Source of the DNA: CADEEN01 sp963706685
Lineage (GTDB): Bacteria > Pseudomonadota > Gammaproteobacteria > Burkholderiales > Burkholderiaceae_C
NCBI GenBank assembly: GCA_963706685.1
Contig: CAVPMY010000004.1
Span: 186,001 to 250,000 of the forward strand
Direction of reading: 5' to 3'
DNA: 64,000 nt
Shown here: piece after piece, positions 1-10,210 of the stretch
Position numbering within the stretch: the first letter of the stretch is position 1
Layout of the letters: each line of letters opens with the position of its first letter
The notes under the pieces: model-generated
Told to the model about the DNA's origin: nothing
What the model saw: the letters and a program-made list of their open reading frames with translations, nothing else
Databases searched by the model: none
Made by a program: the position numbers and the translations under genes

Positions 1-47
1 GTGATCGGCGATGATCGATTCGCTTTTTGCATGGTGAACTGACACTC

Positions 48-1762
48 GTGGATACGCTAGCTGATGCCCCCTTCTCTTCGCTGTCCGGCGTGGCGCGAGT
101 GCTTGTGCACGCCGGCAAGCTCAATGGCAAGACCGCTGAGGACTTGGTCAAGTCAGCGGCGAGCGCAAGACCAGCTTCGTCTCGGCCCTGATCGCCGCCG
201 GTTCGGTTTCCGCGTCCGATCTGGCGCACACACTGTCGGGCGCCCTGGCGCTGCCGGTGCTTGATCTGTCGTCGGTCGAAGCCGAGCGGCTGCCGCGAAA
301 CGTCATCGACGCCAAGCTGGTCGCGCAGTACCAGATCGTCGTGCTCGGCAAGCGTGGCAATCGGTTGTTCATCGGCGGGGCCGACCCGACCGACCAGGAG
401 GCCGTCGAACGCATCAAGTTCGCCACGCAGCTGTCGCCCGAGTGGGTGATCGTCGAGTACGACAAGCTGGCCAAGCACCTGTCGAGCTTGGGCGGCTCGG
501 CCAGCGACACGATCGAACAGCTCGCCGACGGCGACTTCGATTTCGACGTCACGGACGACCCGGCCGAGCAAGAGAGCGCGGAGAGCGTCGCCGAGGTCGA
601 AGACGCGCCGGTGGTGCGTTTCCTGCAGAAGATGCTGATCGATGCGATCAATGCCCGCGCTTCGGACCTGCACTTCGAGCCCTACGAGTACAACTACCGT
701 GTGCGCTTTCGTATCGACGGCGAGTTGCGCGAGATCACGCAACCGCCGATCGCGATCAAGGACAAGCTGGCCTCGCGCATCAAGGTCATCAGCCGGCTCG
801 ACATCTCCGAAAAACGCGTGCCGCAGGACGGCCGGATGAAATTGAAGTTCGGCAGCCACGCGATCGACTTCCGAGTCTCGACGTTGCCGACGTTGTTCGG
901 CGAGAAGATCGTGATCCGTATTCTCGATCCGTCGTCGGCCAAGCTCGGCATCGAGGCCCTGGGCTACGAGAAGATCGAGAAGGAGCGCTTGCTCAAGGCC
1001 ATTGCCCGCCCCTACGGCATGGTACTGGTCACCGGACCCACCGGCTCGGGCAAGACGGTGTCGCTCTACACCTGCCTGAACATGCTGAACCAGCCGGGCG
1101 TCAACATCGCGACCGTCGAAGATCCGGCGGAAATCAACTTGCCGGGGGTCAATCAGGTCAACGTCAACGACAAGGCAGGCTTGAACTTCGCTGTCGCCCT
1201 GAAGGCATTCCTGCGTCAGGATCCGGACATCATCATGGTCGGCGAGATTCGCGACCTCGAAACCGCCGACATCGCGCTGAAGGCGGCGCAGACCGGCCAT
1301 TTGGTGATGAGCACGTTGCACACCAACGATGCACCGACGACGCTGACGCGGTTGCTCAACATGGGCGTGGCGCCGTTCAACGTTGCGGCAAGCGTGCTCT
1401 TGATCACGGCTCAGCGTCTGGCGCGGCGCCTGTGCGAGTCATGCAAGACGCCGGCGGATTACCCTCGCGATGCGCTCAAGCGCGCCGGTTTTACCGACAC
1501 CGATCTTGACGGTTCCTGGAAGCCCTACAAGGCGGTCGGCTGCTCGGCCTGCAACAACGGCTACAAGGGTCGTGTAGGTCTGTACCAGGTCATGCCCATT
1601 ACCGACGATATCCAGAGATTGATCCTGGCCTCCGGCTCGGTACTCGACATTGAAACCCAGGCGGCCAAAGAAGGCGTACGCGACTTGCGTCAATCCGGTC
1701 TGCTCAAAGTCAAGGCGGGGGCAACGACGCTCGAAGAGATCATCAGCGTGACCAACGAATGA
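48..1762 (+). CDS. pilB: Type IV pilus assembly ATPase PilB (one frame break near base 153)
   Basis: Hexameric ATPase that drives pilin polymerisation at the inner membrane. The motor domain shows Walker A GPTGSGKT (1034-1057), an acidic Walker B region DPDIIMVGEIRD (from 1220) and two zinc-binding CxxC pairs, CESC (1433) and CSAC (1541), typical of PilB/GspE. The N-terminal third looks like the MshEN/T2SSE_N domain. Reading from GTG 48 gives DTLADAPFSSLSGVARVL and continues to about base 153; the frame then shifts and resumes as GERKTSFVSALIAAG, so one base appears to be missing. The repaired product of about 571 aa matches the family (565-580 aa). GTG 48 is the only plausible start in the 5' frame. 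Bases 1-42 read openly to a stop at 40-42 and may be the tail of an upstream gene. pilC and pilD follow, which favours PilB over a general-secretion GspE. Confidence 0.9.
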
Positions 1763-1820
1763 CGGTCGCGCGGTTCCCGTAAATCACCGTATCCAACCAA
1801 TCGCCGGCCCCGGAGGGTTC

Positions 1821-3042
1821 ATGGCCACAGCAGCTGCAGTCAGAGACATCAAGGATTTTGTCTTCGAGTGGGAAGGCAAGGACAAGAACGGCAAGGTCGT
1901 TCGTGGCGAGGTGCGCTCGGGCGGCGAGGCTCAGGTCAGCGCTCAGCTGCGCCGGCAAGGCATCTTGGTCACCAAGGTCAAGAAGCGCCGCATGCGCGGT
2001 GGCTCGTCCATCAAGCAGAAAGACATCGCGGTCTTCACGCGCCAGCTGGCGACGATGATGAAGGCCGGCGTGCCGCTGCTGCAGGCCTTCGACATCGTCG
2101 GCCGCGGCGCCACCAATCCGCGCCTGACCAAGTTGCTGAACGACATCCGCACCGATGTCGAGACCGGCACCAGCTTGTCGGTGGCCTTCCGCAAGCACCC
2201 GATGCAGTTCGATGCGCTGTACTGCAACTTGGTCGAGGCCGGCGAGCAGGGCGGCATTCTCGAGCAGTTGCTCGAGCGCCTGGCGATCTACGAAGAAAAG
2301 ACCATGCAACTGAAGCAGAAGATCAAGTCTGCACTGGTCTATCCCGTCGCCGTGCTGGTCGTGGCTTTCGTCGTGCTGACGATCATCATGCTCTTCGTCA
2401 TTCCGTCGTTCAAGGAAGTCTTCACCTCCTTCGGCGCCGAGTTGCCGGCGCCGACGCTGGTCGTGATGTGGCTGTCCGAGCAGTTTGTCCAGTACTGGTG
2501 GCTGCTCTTCGGCGTCATGATCGGCGGCGGCTATTTCTTCATGCAGACATGGCGCCGCTCCGAGAAGATGCAGATGGCGATGGACCGCCTGTTCCTGCGC
2601 TTGCCGGTGTTTGGCGACCTGATCCACAAGGCCGTGCTCGCCCGCTGGACGCGTACGCTTGTCGACGATGTTCGCCGCCGGCGTGCCGTTGGTCGAAGCG
2701 CTCGACTCGGTGGGCGGCGCTTCCGGCAATGCGGTGTACTTGCAGGCAACCGAGCAGATCCAGAAAGACGTGTCCACCGGCACGGCGCTGACGACGTCGA
2801 TGCAGAACACCGGCGTCTTTCCGACGATGGTGCTGCAGATGGCTTCGATCGGCGAAGAGTCCGGCTCGCTGGACCACATGCTTGCCAAGGCGGCTGAGTT
2901 CTACGAGGAAGAGGTCGACGAGATGGTCAAGGGCCTGTCGAGCCTGATGGAGCCGTTCATCATCGTCATCCTGGGCGTGTTGATCGGCGGCATCGTGGTC
3001 TCGATGTACCTGCCGATCTTCAAGCTCGGCGCCGTGGTCTGA
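1821..3042 (+). CDS. pilC: Type IV pilus inner-membrane platform protein PilC (one frame break near base 2658)
   Basis: Polytopic platform protein that couples PilB to the growing pilus. It contains two GspF domains; the first holds FTRQLATMMKAGVPLLQAFD and is followed by a hydrophobic segment around ALVYPVAVLVVAFVVLTIIM. The second domain begins after about base 2655, where the frame shifts: ARWTRTL should continue as STMFAAGVPLVEALDSVGG, but the DNA carries one extra T in acgcttgtcgac. The rest, including GEESGSLDHML and a C-terminal membrane segment ending FKLGAVV, is in the new frame. Repaired length is about 406 aa, the normal PilC size. It lies 58 bases after pilB and 10 bases before pilD, consistent with one transcript. 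Confidence 0.9.
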
Positions 3043-3052
3043 CGGCGCGCCG

Positions 3053-4000
3053 ATGGGCGCGCTGTCGTTCGACCTGGAGCTCTTGCTGTCGCCGCCGGTG
3101 CTGGCCCTGTTGGGCCTGTGCATCGGCAGCTTCCTCAACGTCGTGATCTACCGCATGCCGCTGATCATGGAGCGGCAATGGTGGGCTGAGGTGGCGGGCC
3201 ACTTGCTGGATGGCGACGCCTGGCGGCGCGTGTTCGCGCCGAAGGACGCTGCAGCGCAGCCCGCTGCTGAACACCAGCGAACTGCTCAGGCCCTCGGCGA
3301 AGCGATCGAGGCCCTGCCGGCGCTTTCGGTCGTGCGGCCGCGTTCGCGTTGCCCGGCTTGTGGCCATGTACTGCGCTGGCACGAAAACATGCCGGTGTTG
3401 AGCTGGATGCTGTTGAAGGCGCGTTGCTCGGCTTGCGGTGCGCGCATCAGTGCGCGCTACCCCCTGGTGGAGCTGGCCACCGCGCTCTTGTTCGGCATCA
3501 TCGCCTGGCGAATGGGCGCGCAACCCACCGTGCTGGTCTGGTGTGCCTTTGCAGCCTGCCTCATCGCCCTGGCGATGATCGACTGGGACACGACCTTGCT
3601 GCCCGATTCGCTGACGCTGCCGCTGCTCTGGGGTGGGCTGATCGCGGCGGCGCTGGGCTGGACGATTCCGCTCGAGTCGTCGCTGTGGGGCGCGGTCGCG
3701 GGCTACCTGTCGCTGTGGAGCGTCTATCAGCTCTTCAAGCTCGCCACGGGCAAGGAGGGCATGGGCCATGGCGACTTCAAGCTGCTGGCGGCGCTCGGCG
3801 CCTGGCTCGGCTGGCCCATGCTGGTGCCGATCATCCTGGCAGCCTCGGTCATCGGCGCCGTGGTCGGCATTGGCATGAAGCTCAGCGGCCAGCTTCGCGA
3901 GGGACGCTACGTGCCTTTCGGCCCATTCCTGGCCGGCGCCGGACTGTCGGTGATGTTGGTCGGCGCGCCGCGCGTGCTGGAGTGGATCGGCTGGGCCTGA
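3053..4000 (+). CDS. pilD: Prepilin peptidase / N-methyltransferase PilD
   Basis: Bifunctional inner-membrane aspartic peptidase that cleaves type IV prepilin leaders and methylates the new N-terminus. The cytoplasmic N-terminal domain carries the tetracysteine zinc site (CPACGHVLRW and CSACGARIS) flanked by NMPVLSW. The two catalytic aspartates of family A24 are visible as D177 in LAMIDWDTTLLPD and D241 in GMGHGDFKLLAALG. Multiple hydrophobic segments fit a polytopic enzyme. At 315 aa it is slightly longer than typical (about 290), because of an insert of roughly 45 residues between the first membrane segment and the zinc site. It completes the pilBCD set. Confidence 0.95.
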   Translation: MGALSFDLELLLSPPVLALLGLCIGSFLNVVIYRMPLIMERQWWAEVAGHLLDGDAWRRVFAPKDAAAQPAAEHQRTAQALGEAIEALPALSVVRPRSRCPACGHVLRWHENMPVLSWMLLKARCSACGARISARYPLVELATALLFGIIAWRMGAQPTVLVWCAFAACLIALAMIDWDTTLLPDSLTLPLLWGGLIAAALGWTIPLESSLWGAVAGYLSLWSVYQLFKLATGKEGMGHGDFKLLAALGAWLGWPMLVPIILAASVIGAVVGIGMKLSGQLREGRYVPFGPFLAGAGLSVMLVGAPRVLEWIGWA

Positions 4001-4025
4001 GGCTCGTGCGGCACACTGTGGCCTC

Positions 4026-4643
4026 ATGGCAAGCGAACCCCTGAAGATCGGCCTGACGGGCGGCATCGGCAGCGGCAAGAGCACGGTCGCGGCGATGCTG
4101 GTGTCACGCGGCGCCGCGCTGATCGATACCGACGCCATCGCGCGCGAACTCACGGCTGCGGGCGGGACAGCCCTGCCGCTGCTGGTGCGAGAGTTCGGCG
4201 ACGCCATCCTGCTGCCCGACGGCAGCCTCGACCGCGCAGCCATGCGCTCGCGCGCCTTTGGCGATGTCTCCGTACGCCAGCGACTCGAAGCCGTGCTGCA
4301 CCCGATGATCGGCGAGCAAGCGCAACACCAGGCGAATACGAGCACCAGCCCCATGCTTGTTTTCGACGTGCCCTTGCTGGCCGAATCCAGGCATTGGCGC
4401 GCCCGCGTCCATCGCGTGCTGGTCGTCGATTGCCGGACCGACACGCAGATCGATCGTGTCGCCAACCGCCCGGGCTGGACCCGCGAAGCCGCCGCCCAGG
4501 CCACTGCCGCGCAATGCAGCCGCGAGGCGCGCCGCGCGATTGCGGACGCAGTCATCTTCAACGACGCCATCGCCATGCTCGAGTTGCAAGCGCATACCGA
4601 AGCGCTGTGGCGGCTGTGGAACAATCGCCGACCGATGATCTGA
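4026..4643 (+). CDS. coaE: Dephospho-CoA kinase
   Basis: Catalyses the last step of coenzyme A synthesis, phosphorylating the 3'-hydroxyl of dephospho-CoA. The P-loop GLTGGIGSGKSTVAAML is at the N-terminus, followed by DTDAIARELT (acceptor-binding region) and VFDVPLLAES (lid/CoA-site motif). The length of 205 aa is normal. The gene starts 25 bases after pilD and is followed by zapD; the order pilD-coaE-zapD-yacG is conserved in many beta- and gammaproteobacteria. Confidence 0.96.
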   Translation: MASEPLKIGLTGGIGSGKSTVAAMLVSRGAALIDTDAIARELTAAGGTALPLLVREFGDAILLPDGSLDRAAMRSRAFGDVSVRQRLEAVLHPMIGEQAQHQANTSTSPMLVFDVPLLAESRHWRARVHRVLVVDCRTDTQIDRVANRPGWTREAAAQATAAQCSREARRAIADAVIFNDAIAMLELQAHTEALWRLWNNRRPMI

Positions 4644-4689
4644 GTTGCGGCCCGCTCTCCGGGCCAGCCAAGGACACAGAGAAGGCGCC

Positions 4690-5445
4690 TTGGTCCTGTA
4701 CGAATACCCATTCAACGAAGGCATCCGCACCATGCTGCGGCTCGAACATTTGTTCGACCGCCTTGGCCAGCTGATGCCCCGCGACACCGTGCTCGACCAC
4801 CACTTCGCGCTGGTCACGCTGTTCGAGATCGTCGATGTGGCCTCGCGCGCCGACCTGAAGAGCGATCTGCTCAAGGACTTCGAGCGGCACAAACACGACT
4901 ATCAAGCCTACCGCGGCAAGCCCGGCGTGTCTGAAGGGGCGCTCGACGCCGTGATCTCCAAGCATCGACCACGCCTTCAACGCGCTGAACACGCTGCCCG
5001 GCAAGGCCGGCGCGCCGCTGACCAGCAACGAGTTGCTGATGACCATCCGCAGCCGCATCGGCATCCCCGGCGGCACCTGCGAGTTCGACCTGCCGGCCTA
5101 CTACGCCTGGCAACAGCAGGAGCCGGCCAAGCGCCGCGCCGACCTGATGAGCTGGGTGGGCACGGTCACGCCATTGGCCGAGGCGCAAAGCGTGCTGCTC
5201 GGCCTGCTGCGCGATTCCGGCGCGCCGCAGCGCGTTGTGGCCAAGGCCGGCCAGTACCAGCAGAGATTGCCCCCCGGCAAGCCCTTTCACCTGCTGCGCG
5301 TGCGCCTGGACGAGTCGCTGGGCTGGTGCCCGAGATCACCGGCCACCGCCTGATCGTCTCCGTGCGACTGATGCGGCCCGACAGCGAGGGCCGCATGCGG
5401 CCGATCACCGAAGACCAGTCGCTCGAGCTGACCATCTGCTCTTGA
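4690..5445 (+). CDS. zapD: Cell division protein ZapD (two compensating frame breaks)
   Basis: Z-ring-associated protein that bundles FtsZ filaments. The product begins VLYEYPFNEGIRTMLRLEHL, which matches the ZapD N-terminus when TTG 4690 is used; agaagg lies four bases upstream as ribosome-binding site. The first frame runs to ALDAVISK near 4962, then the DNA has one extra base before atcgac and the protein continues as IDHAFNALNTLPGKAGAP one frame over. Near 5324 a base is missing (ctgggctggtg), and the original frame returns for VPEITGHRLIVSVRLMRP to the stop. Repaired length is about 251 aa, which is standard. The stop overlaps the yacG start. Confidence 0.85.
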   Translation: MVLYEYPFNEGIRTMLRLEHLFDRLGQLMPRDTVLDHHFALVTLFEIVDVASRADLKSDLLKDFERHKHDYQAYRGKPGVSEGALDAVISKHRPRLQRAEHAARQGRRAADQQRVADDHPQPHRHPRRHLRVRPAGLLRLATAGAGQAPRRPDELGGHGHAIGRGAKRAARPAARFRRAAARCGQGRPVPAEIAPRQALSPAARAPGRVAGLVPEITGHRLIVSVRLMRPDSEGRMRPITEDQSLELTICS

Positions 5446-5657
5446 GCGGCAACGAGCGCCGGGTGCCTTGCCCGCGCTGCAAGGGGCCGTCGGTATTGGC
5501 GCCGAGCAATCAGTGGCGGCCGTTTTGCAGCGAGCGCTGCTCGAGCATCGACCTCGGCGCCTGGGCCAGCGAGGCTTACCGCGTCGAGTCCAAGGCACCC
5601 GTCGACACAATGGCGCCCGACGCGCCACCCAGCCCGCGCGACGCGCAGTCTTCTTGA
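5442..5657 (+). CDS. yacG: DNA gyrase inhibitor / zinc-binding protein YacG
   Basis: Small zinc protein that binds GyrB and inhibits gyrase activity. The sequence MSGNERRVPCPRCKGPSVLA then NQWRPFCSERC shows the CxxC-CxxxC zinc site that defines the family, followed by IDLGAWASEAYRV. The start is TTG 5442, which overlaps the zapD stop as TTGA and implies translational coupling. At 71 aa it is of normal size, with a poorly conserved tail. A later ATG would remove part of the zinc site. Confidence 0.88.
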   Translation: MSGNERRVPCPRCKGPSVLAPSNQWRPFCSERCSSIDLGAWASEAYRVESKAPVDTMAPDAPPSPRDAQSS

Positions 5658-5678
5658 CGCCGGGGATTGCTTCGGCCC

Positions 5679-5706
5679 TTGAAAGGCGCGAAACCGTCTC
5701 TATAAT
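5679..5706 (+). promoter_or_regulatory. Sigma-70-type promoter of groESL
   Basis: A -35 box TTGAAA (5679-5684), a 16-base spacer and a perfect -10 box TATAAT (5701-5706). The -35 is preceded by C, giving CTTGAAA, so it also resembles the -35 of heat-shock sigma-32 promoters, but no good sigma-32 -10 is seen. It lies just upstream of the CIRCE operator. Confidence 0.8.
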
Positions 5707-5713
5707 CCATTTG

Positions 5714-5740
5714 CTAGCACTCGACTCCGGTGAGTGCTAA
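5714..5740 (+). promoter_or_regulatory. CIRCE operator (HrcA binding site)
   Basis: CTAGCACTC, nine bases, GAGTGCTAA. This differs from the CIRCE consensus TTAGCACTC-N9-GAGTGCTAA only in the first base. It begins seven bases after the -10 box, so bound HrcA would cover the transcription start. In known systems HrcA represses groESL until heat stress. Confidence 0.93.
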
Positions 5741-5837
5741 CGGTTTGCAGAGACTGCAAACCCATCAATGTGAACGAGCGCACACTTACGTGCCATCGTT
5801 TTTCCATACTGGCTGTGACCTCCTTGGAGACCCAAGC

Positions 5838-6132
5838 ATGAAACTTCGTCCGTTGCACGATCGCGTGATCGTCAAGCGCCTCGAGCAGGAAACCAAGACC
5901 GCCTCGGGCATCGTGATCCCCGACAACGCCGCCGAGAAGCCCGATCAGGGTGAAGTGCTGGCCGTCGGCCCCGGCAAGCGCAACGACAAGGGCGACTTCG
6001 TCGTGCCTGAACATCAAGGTCGGCGACCGCGTGCTGTTCGGCAAGTACAGCGGCCAGACCGTCAAGGTCGATGGCGACGAACTGCTGGTGATGCGCGAAG
6101 AAGATCTGTTCGCCGTCGTCGAGAAAAAGTAA
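5838..6132 (+). CDS. groES: Co-chaperonin GroES (one frame break near base 6007)
   Basis: Heptameric lid of the GroEL folding chamber. It starts MKLRPLHDRVIVKRLEQETK at ATG 5838, with ggaga seven bases upstream. The mobile loop (TKTASGIVIPDNAAEKP) is intact. Near base 6007 the frame shifts: after GDFVV the DNA reads gtgcctgaac, whereas NIKVGDRVLFGKYSGQTVKV continues one frame over, so one C seems extra. The repaired product is 96-97 aa. A truly broken groES beside an intact groEL would be hard to tolerate, so an error in the sequence is likely. Confidence 0.9.
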
Positions 6133-6159
6133 TCCAACGAACCTCAGGAGAGAAACAAC

Positions 6160-7809
<1,650 letters not shown>

Positions 7810-7870
7810 TACCGTCCGCTGCAGCGGACGGCATTCGCCGCCGCTGAGCGCTCGATCATTGCTACTTGAG

Positions 7871-7905
7871 GGGGCCAGCGGCATTGCCGCTGGCCCCTTG
7901 TTCTT
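7871..7905 (+). terminator. Rho-independent terminator of groESL
   Basis: Perfect 12-bp stem (7871-7882 with 7886-7897) closed by a three-base loop and followed by ttgttctt. It lies 62 bases after the groEL stop and before the next promoterless stretch. Confidence 0.9.
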
Positions 7906-7923
7906 GCGGGTCAGAATGGGCGC

Positions 7924-10119
7924 ATGCGTCGGCTGATCGCCCTGACGTTCGTTTGCTGCTGTGCTCTTGCACAAGCGCAGGAGCGTCCGCGCGTCGGCCT
8001 CGTGCTCTCCGGCGGCGGCGCGCGCGGGCTGGCGCATGTCGGTGCGCTCAAGGTGCTGGAACAGCAGCACATCCGCATCGACGCCATCGCCGGCACGTCC
8101 ATGGGCGCCATCGTCGGCGGCTTGTACGCCAGCGGCTTGAGCGCACAGGAAGTCGAGCGCGAGGTCAGCGCCATCGATTGGACGCGTGTCTTCGAGCCGC
8201 GCCTGGAGCGCCAGCACCTGTCGCAGCGGCGCAAGGAAGAAGACTTCGAGTTCTCGGCGCTGTTCGAATTCGGCTTGCGTGACGGTGAACTGCGCGCGCC
8301 GGTGGCCGCCGTGTCGACACGCCGACTTGAATCGCTGTTGCGCCGCTACACGCTGCCGGTGCGCACCGTCGACGCCTTCGACCGCCTGCCGATCCCGTTT
8401 CGCGCCGTTGCCACCGACCTGGAAACAGGCGCGGCCGTGGTGCTCGACCGTGGTGACCTCGCGCTCGCTCTGCGCTCGTCGATGAGCGTGCCCGGCGTCT
8501 TTGCGCCGATCGAAGCCGGCGGGCGCGTCCTCGGCGACGGCGGGCTGGTCAACAACGTGCCGATCGACGTCGTGCGCGCGATGGGCGTCGATGTGGTGAT
8601 CGTCGTCAACGTCGGCACGCCGCTGGCCGGGCGCGACTCGCTCAACTCAGCGCTCGGCGTGACCACGCAGATGATCAACATCCTCACCGAGCAGAACGTG
8701 CAGCGCAGCCTGGCCACGCTCGGCGAGCGCGACGTGCTGGTGGCGCCGCCCCTGGGCACGCTCACCTCGGGCGACTTCGAGCGCGCGGCAGAGCTGATCG
8801 CACTCGGCGAGCGTGGCGCCGAAGCGGCCTCGGCAAAGCTGCAGCCGCTGGCGCGCAGCGCCGACGAGTTTGCGCAATGGCGCGCCAGCCTGCCGCGCGA
8901 GCAGCCGCCAGAGGCGACGTTGGCCGGGGTGACCTTCGACGGCAGCACCATCACCAATCCGGCACGCTTTGCCGCACAGCTCGAATCCCAACCCGGCCAG
9001 CCTTTCGAGCGTTCGCGCGCCGAGCGCGACGTGCGCTCGCTGATGGGCAGCGGCGACTACCTGCGCGTGGACTACCGCATCATCACCCGCGACGGCCGCG
9101 ACGAACTGCTGTTCGACCTCGACGACAAACCCTGGGGCCCGAACTACCTGCGCGTCGGGCTGGATCTGTCCACCGACTTCGAAGGCCGCGGCAGCTTCAA
9201 TCTCAAGCTGAGTCACAACCGCCACTGGCTCACGCCGAGCGGCACCGAGTGGCGCAACCGCGTCCAGATCGGCGCTGTGCCCTCCGTGTTCACCGAGCTC
9301 TACCACCCGCTGAACTGGACCATCGGCCTGTCCAACGACTGGTTCATCGCTGCCTACGCCAGCGCCGAGCGCCGCAACGGCACGATCTACGACGAGCGCG
9401 GCGACGAGCTGGCGCGCTACAAGCGCACGGAAGCCCGCGTCGGCCTCGACCTCGGCCAACCCTGGGGCCGCTTCGGCGAAGTGCGCCTGGGCCTGACCTC
9501 GCAACGCGTCAACGCCACGCCGACGCTGGTCAGCGCCGAGGTCGCCGAGGTCGCCCAGCCGCTGCGCGCCACCGACGTCGGCGCTCGCCTGGCCGTCGTC
9601 ATCGATCAACTCGACTTCGCGAGTTTCCCGACGCAGGGCTACCGCCTGGTCGGCCAGCTGTCGGTCGGCGAAGGCAGCACGGCCGGGCGCTTTCAGCAGC
9701 TCGAAGCCTCGGCCATCGGCGTGCAGTCCTTCGGCGCCCACAGCTTCAGCTTGTTCGGCGCGGTGCGCGGCGCCAGCCAACGCGAACCGTCAGCGATCGG
9801 GCGCTACGAACTCGGCGGCTTTCACCAACTCTCCGGCTACCGCGACGGCCAACTGCTCGGCAACTACATCGCCTTTTCGCGACTGACTTGGTACTGGCGG
9901 CTGCCTTACGCCCCGTTGGCCGCACGCGGCCTGTTCGTCGGCGCGACCGCGGAAGCCGGTAACGCCTGGGCGACCAAGGTCGAAGCGCGCCACGGCAACC
10001 TGCGCACCGGCATGAGCGTCTTCGTCGGCGCCGATACGGGCTTGGGCCCGTTGTACCTCGGGCTCACGCATGCGCCGCAGGGGCAGACCGGGGTGGCGTT
10101 GTTTCTGGGCCGACCGTAG
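7924..10119 (+). CDS. PlpD-like patatin phospholipase autotransporter (type Vd)
   Basis: Predicted lipase that carries its own outer-membrane transporter. Residues 1-19 form a signal peptide (LIALTFVCCCALAQAQ). The patatin domain (about 24-300) has the oxyanion loop GGGARG, nucleophile Ser59 in GTSMG and catalytic Asp205 in GDGGLVNNVP. A POTRA-like stretch around 335-400 (TLAGVTFDGSTITN) leads into a surface-antigen/Omp85-type beta-barrel from about 410 to the end (GPNYLRVGLDLSTDF; terminal GVALFLGRP). The 731-aa length and domain order match Pseudomonas PlpD, the model type Vd secretion protein. It is transcribed alone after the groESL terminator. Substrate is unknown; PlpD-type enzymes are class A1 phospholipases. 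Confidence 0.88.
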   Translation: MRRLIALTFVCCCALAQAQERPRVGLVLSGGGARGLAHVGALKVLEQQHIRIDAIAGTSMGAIVGGLYASGLSAQEVEREVSAIDWTRVFEPRLERQHLSQRRKEEDFEFSALFEFGLRDGELRAPVAAVSTRRLESLLRRYTLPVRTVDAFDRLPIPFRAVATDLETGAAVVLDRGDLALALRSSMSVPGVFAPIEAGGRVLGDGGLVNNVPIDVVRAMGVDVVIVVNVGTPLAGRDSLNSALGVTTQMINILTEQNVQRSLATLGERDVLVAPPLGTLTSGDFERAAELIALGERGAEAASAKLQPLARSADEFAQWRASLPREQPPEATLAGVTFDGSTITNPARFAAQLESQPGQPFERSRAERDVRSLMGSGDYLRVDYRIITRDGRDELLFDLDDKPWGPNYLRVGLDLSTDFEGRGSFNLKLSHNRHWLTPSGTEWRNRVQIGAVPSVFTELYHPLNWTIGLSNDWFIAAYASAERRNGTIYDERGDELARYKRTEARVGLDLGQPWGRFGEVRLGLTSQRVNATPTLVSAEVAEVAQPLRATDVGARLAVVIDQLDFASFPTQGYRLVGQLSVGEGSTAGRFQQLEASAIGVQSFGAHSFSLFGAVRGASQREPSAIGRYELGGFHQLSGYRDGQLLGNYIAFSRLTWYWRLPYAPLAARGLFVGATAEAGNAWATKVEARHGNLRTGMSVFVGADTGLGPLYLGLTHAPQGQTGVALFLGRP

Positions 10120-10210
10120 AGGCGTTGCGCTAACACTGCAGAGAGCTACTCGGTGTTGCTCACGATAGGGAGCGCGCAATAATTCAGCCCCCGAACGAAT
10201 AGGACATCCC

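Noticed and set aside
1..42. Short open frame ending at 40-42 before pilB
   Set aside because: Only 13 codons are in the window; it may be the tail of an upstream gene but nothing identifies it.
48..3042. pilB/pilC as type II secretion gspE/gspF
   Set aside because: The prepilin peptidase and CoaE/ZapD/YacG context is that of the pilus locus, and no gsp genes flank it.
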